This document shows, in pieces, positions 3,796 through 5,589 of a DNA stretch of 5,589 nucleotides. The DNA comes from Hydrogenothermaceae bacterium. Its GTDB lineage: Bacteria; Aquificota; Aquificia; Aquificales; Hydrogenothermaceae. How positions within the stretch are numbered: the stretch's first letter is position 1; every line of letters starts with the position of its first letter. The notes below the pieces were generated by a model. It saw only the letters and a program-made list of their open reading frames with translations. It was not told the origin of the DNA and did no database searches. The stretch is from NCBI GenBank assembly GCA_026984355.1, contig JALSSG010000009.1, positions 1-5,589 of the forward strand, read 5' to 3'. The position numbers were made by a program, and so were the translations under genes.

Positions 3796-5589
3796 ATTTT
3801 TGATATTATATCTTTTAATGTTTTTATATCTTCTTTAGTAAAAGGCTCATCTTTGTAAAATTTAGACTCAAATTTTACGGCAAACTGTAAAGCTAAATTT
3901 CTTTTATTTTTATCTTCAATTTTATTTACAAAATCAATAAGCGTTTCATATTCCTTTTTCTTATATCCTGCTTTAGATAATTTTTTGTAGAAGCTATCTA
4001 GTATTTTCTTTTCAACAGGTGTTGTTACATATTTGTATATCCTGTAAATTAGGATGAATATAAGAATTATAAGAAGTAAACTCAAAAAAGTTAAAATAAT
4101 TATTTCTTTGTTAATAGATGTTTTTAATTTTGGTTTTTCTAAATTAGATTTTAATGATTTGAAAAGGTTTATCTGTTTTTGAAAATCGAAATTTATAACA
4201 AAGTTAATCCAGAAAAATTCAAAAGTGTCAAATATATACTTTAGCCTGTCTTTTAATTTTTTTTCATTCTCGGTAAATAGTTCTATAGAGGCTGGAGTTG
4301 GGTCTAACCTAATCCAATGTTTATTTATGTATACTTCTATCCATACATGAGCATTTTTTTGGGGAATTATGTAATATTTCCCTATATCGTTATAATATCC
4401 TCCTTTATAACCTGCTATTAGTCTTGTTGGTATATTATTTAATCTCAAAAGTACTGCTGCTGCAGAAGCAAAGTATTCACAGTTACCTTTTTTCGTTTTT
4501 AGTAAAAAATCTATAACAGGATTATTTGACTTAGGAAGCTCTGTTAGGGAATACTGATAATTCTGCTTTAAAAAATTTAGTATAGAATATACAGTTTTTA
4601 TTGGTGTATCTTTTTTTAAGGATGTTGCCAGATTAAGTAAATTATCTTTTATATCTTTTGGAAGTTGAAGGTATATATCTTTTTCTATATTTTCTGCTTT
4701 TATGCTATCTGTAAGAACAGATATAGCCTGATATTTTGTTCTCTTTTTAATCTCATTTGGAAGATAGAAAGTAAAATCATCATTTCCTCTTATATTTTTT
4801 TTATTAATCAAAACAGGCTTATCCAGCGCAAAGAGGTACTTGTTATAGTATGGTTCTAATATTATTTCCTGTTTTACCTTAGTACCTTTGACAATTCCAT
4901 CTTTTTCATATGTCTCAATGTTTCTCCACTCTTTACCATCAAAGAAAGATAAAACTATACCTCTCCAGTACAAAAATCTATTATTAATCTGCTCCATTTT
5001 AACTCTCATAATAATAGAGTTGTCTTCCTGTATATCTGATACTTCTCCTAACTTTACACTTTCAGAAAAACCTGTTGAGGCTTTTATTCCATGGTTTAGA
5101 AAGCTAAAAAGTGGATAGTCTGTCCGTGGAAGGATAATAAACAAAATTACTGCTAAAGGAATTGATATAACAGGGATAAAGAAACCTACTGTAAAAATTT
5201 TTGAAAGGATATGCTTGTTTACTATAAGTTCTGGATTCTCAAAGTAAAAGGCAAGCATAACCACAGCTGTAGTTATAAGGAAAAGAAGCAGGACAAAATA
5301 AACAATAAATATCATATCTATAGAAACTAAAGCATACCCTGCAAGTAAAAATATGGAGATTATATAAATTTGCAGAAAATCTCTAAAACTTTTTTCTTCT
5401 AAAAGCTTAATTCCCAGTAAAAATACAAGTGCTTCTAAAATTGAAACAACAGGGTCTTCAATCGGTGTTGTGATAAATTTATAAATAACAAATAACAAAG
5501 CTACAAAATTTAGCAAAATCCGAGGAACAGGGTGAATTTGTTTAAAATCACTATAAATACCAAGTATAAAAAGAAGGCTAAATAAACCT
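3792..5589 (-). CDS. TgpA-like membrane transglutaminase (DUF3488 / transglutaminase core / DUF4129), N-terminus outside window
   Basis: The frame is open from the right edge to TAA at 3794-3792. Numbering here counts the TTG codon at 5516-5514 as residue 1. Several membrane helices (~1-17, 24-40, 48-92, 105-131) form the DUF3488-like part and include the LGIKLLEEKSFRDFL block. An extracytoplasmic region follows, with TGFSESVKLGEVSDI and YWRGIVLSFFDGKEW (~184-198), both typical of TgpA. The transglutaminase core has the full Cys-His-Asp triad: KKGNCEYFASAAAVLLR (Cys346), NAHVWIEVY (His390), WIRLDPTPA (Asp405). One helix (~471-491) leads to a cytosolic DUF4129-like tail with KKEYETLIDFV. The family is linked to cell-envelope maintenance in Pseudomonas; the substrate is unknown. 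TTG 5516 is not a convincing start: no Shine-Dalgarno sequence precedes it, and the 24 in-frame codons upstream (GLFSLLFILGIYSDFKQ...) continue the hydrophobic N-terminal pattern without a stop. Upstream relatives often carry DUF58 and MoxR genes, which cannot be seen here. Confidence 0.9.
   Translation of the reverse strand, partial: GLFSLLFILGIYSDFKQIHPVPRILLNFVALLFVIYKFITTPIEDPVVSILEALVFLLGIKLLEEKSFRDFLQIYIISIFLLAGYALVSIDMIFIVYFVLLLFLITTAVVMLAFYFENPELIVNKHILSKIFTVGFFIPVISIPLAVILFIILPRTDYPLFSFLNHGIKASTGFSESVKLGEVSDIQEDNSIIMRVKMEQINNRFLYWRGIVLSFFDGKEWRNIETYEKDGIVKGTKVKQEIILEPYYNKYLFALDKPVLINKKNIRGNDDFTFYLPNEIKKRTKYQAISVLTDSIKAENIEKDIYLQLPKDIKDNLLNLATSLKKDTPIKTVYSILNFLKQNYQYSLTELPKSNNPVIDFLLKTKKGNCEYFASAAAVLLRLNNIPTRLIAGYKGGYYNDIGKYYIIPQKNAHVWIEVYINKHWIRLDPTPASIELFTENEKKLKDRLKYIFDTFEFFWINFVINFDFQKQINLFKSLKSNLEKPKLKTSINKEIIILTFLSLLLIILIFILIYRIYKYVTTPVEKKILDSFYKKLSKAGYKKKEYETLIDFVNKIEDKNKRNLALQFAVKFESKFYKDEPFTKEDIKTLKDIISKI

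Noticed and set aside
3796..3830. Possible terminator at the truA/transglutaminase junction (GATATTATATC and nearby T-runs)
   Set aside because: The only inverted repeat is five A/T pairs with a one-base loop, which would not form a stable stem; the T-runs are ordinary for this composition.
4665..4859. Plus-strand open frame of 64 codons inside the transglutaminase gene
   Set aside because: It lies antisense to the extracytoplasmic region of a well-supported gene; the product is low-complexity and hydrophobic, as expected from AT-rich antisense DNA.
4888..5118. Plus-strand open frame of 76 codons inside the transglutaminase gene
   Set aside because: It is antisense to the conserved YWRG and TGFSES blocks of the TgpA-like protein, with no domain signal of its own.

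Overview
The window is an AT-rich (roughly 30% GC by eye), gene-dense bacterial segment with five protein-coding genes, two of them cut by the window edges. The proteins are rich in Lys, Glu and Ile, intergenic space is minimal, and the mix includes a cytosolic PAS chemoreceptor, a CPA1 antiporter and a TgpA-type transglutaminase. This fits a low-GC, probably thermophilic chemolithotroph. My best guess is Hydrogenothermaceae (Aquificota, Sulfurihydrogenibium-like), with Campylobacterota as the alternative. This placement is inference from composition and protein style, not from a marker gene.

Layout, left to right. (1) The last 32 codons of a Fur/PerR-family metalloregulator (+ strand, 2..100). 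(2) A soluble chemoreceptor-like protein (- strand, 97..1065) with a coiled coil, a PAS domain and a very short MCP signalling tip. (3) A 137-bp divergent intergenic region (1066..1202) with an imperfect dyad near its middle. (4) A Na+/H+ antiporter of the NhaP/CPA1 type fused to a C-terminal degenerate GGDEF domain (+, 1203..3056). (5) truA, tRNA pseudouridine synthase (+, 3070..3795), 13 bp downstream with no Shine-Dalgarno sequence but a perfect TATAAT just ahead of its ATG. (6) A TgpA-like membrane transglutaminase (-, 3792 to beyond 5589), whose N-terminus lies outside the window.

Both convergent gene pairs (fur/chemoreceptor and truA/tgpA) overlap by exactly four bases, TTAA, in which each gene's TAA stop lies on opposite strands. 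No conventional T-tailed terminator is visible at either junction.

The genes do not form one obvious pathway. The most notable item is the antiporter-GGDEF fusion. All five GGDEF signature residues and the RxxD inhibitory site are replaced, so the domain looks like a cytosolic sensor or interaction module attached to a transporter rather than a cyclase. The second is the chemoreceptor, which has only about four to five heptads on each side of the hairpin tip and no membrane segment. I saw no CRISPR array, mobile element, tRNA or rRNA.
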